From Dethiosulfatibacter sp. (GTDB lineage: Bacteria; Bacillota; Clostridia; Tissierellales; Dethiosulfatibacteraceae), in NCBI GenBank assembly GCA_030591825.1, contig JAUVAG010000055.1:1-6980 (forward strand): DNA of 6,980 nucleotides, written 5' to 3'. The notes under the pieces are model-generated. The model was given only the letters and a program-made list of their open reading frames with translations. It was not told where the DNA came from and ran no database searches. Below, piece by piece: positions 6,831 to 6,980 of the stretch (positions are counted from its first letter, which is position 1; each line of letters opens with the position of its first letter). The position numbers were made by a program, and so were the translations under genes.

Positions 6831-6980
6831 GTATTTCACGGCGATGGAAACCTCATGCCTTTAATGGATGATATCATGACACTTGGAATGAACTGTCTTC
6901 ACCCAATTGAGCCTGGTGCCATGGATTTAAAGATGGTGAAGGAGAAGTACGGAGATAAGGTATGTCTCTGGGGTAATATA
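6831..6980 (+). pseudogene. C-terminal fragment of a uroporphyrinogen-decarboxylase-family (MtaA/MtbA-like) protein, fused in frame to the BCCT fragment
   Basis: The same reading frame continues with VFHGDGNLMPLMDDI, then LHPIEPGAMD and VKEKYGDKVCLWGNI, and is still open at the window edge. This resembles the later part of the URO-D-like barrel in corrinoid-dependent methyltransferase systems, where F-H-x-D/C-G-N, H-P-x-E and a G-N-I/V-D segment follow one another. The roughly 200 N-terminal residues that a full member has are absent and are replaced by the transporter fragment. The second residue after the His is Asp, not the zinc-binding Cys of classical MtaA, so a substrate cannot be assigned. 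The end of the gene lies beyond the window. It could be a decayed gene, a deletion product or an assembly misjoin; a functional fusion seems unlikely. Confidence 0.65.

Overview
The window is AT-rich. It has strong AGGAGG-type ribosome binding sites, sigma-A-like promoters, intrinsic terminators with U-tracts and ATG starts. Together with the gene content (a DUF4153 membrane protein, a multi-PAS GGDEF/HD-GYP protein and PTS enzyme I) this points to a low-GC Gram-positive anaerobe of the Bacillota, most likely a Clostridia or Tissierellia-type organism. The exact genus cannot be read from the sequence.

Layout: (1) Bases 1-185 hold no gene. Bases 11-119 contain several nested inverted repeats that look like a folded RNA, or the 3' part of one, and may end in a short GC hairpin. 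A promoter (135-163) follows and leads into (2) a 600-residue DUF4153 polytopic membrane protein (186-1988), closed by a good intrinsic terminator (2005-2037). (3) A strong extended -10 promoter (2060-2087) starts a two-gene operon. The first gene (2120-4774) encodes an 884-residue PAS-GAF-PAS-PAS-GGDEF-HD-GYP protein with both catalytic signatures intact. The second (4785-6500) encodes a complete PTS enzyme I. The 10-base gap and the position of the second ribosome binding site across the first gene's stop codon indicate co-transcription and probably coupled translation. A wobble-rich hairpin with a T-tract (6544-6569) is a candidate end of this operon. (4) From about 6570 to the window edge a single reading frame changes identity. 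Its first part is the N-terminal end of a BCCT (betaine/carnitine/choline) transporter without a usable start codon. At about 6831 it becomes the C-terminal part of a uroporphyrinogen-decarboxylase-family (MtaA/MtbA-like) protein. This is a gene-remnant fusion, or possibly an assembly misjoin.

Working together: the operon pairs a sensor that could both make and break cyclic di-GMP with the general phosphotransferase of the sugar PTS. This suggests, but does not prove, a link between carbon status (PEP/PTS flux) and c-di-GMP signalling. No HPr gene lies in the window. The two halves of the terminal chimera both belong to families often found together in anaerobic quaternary-amine/methylamine demethylation clusters, which makes an internal deletion inside such a cluster a reasonable origin.
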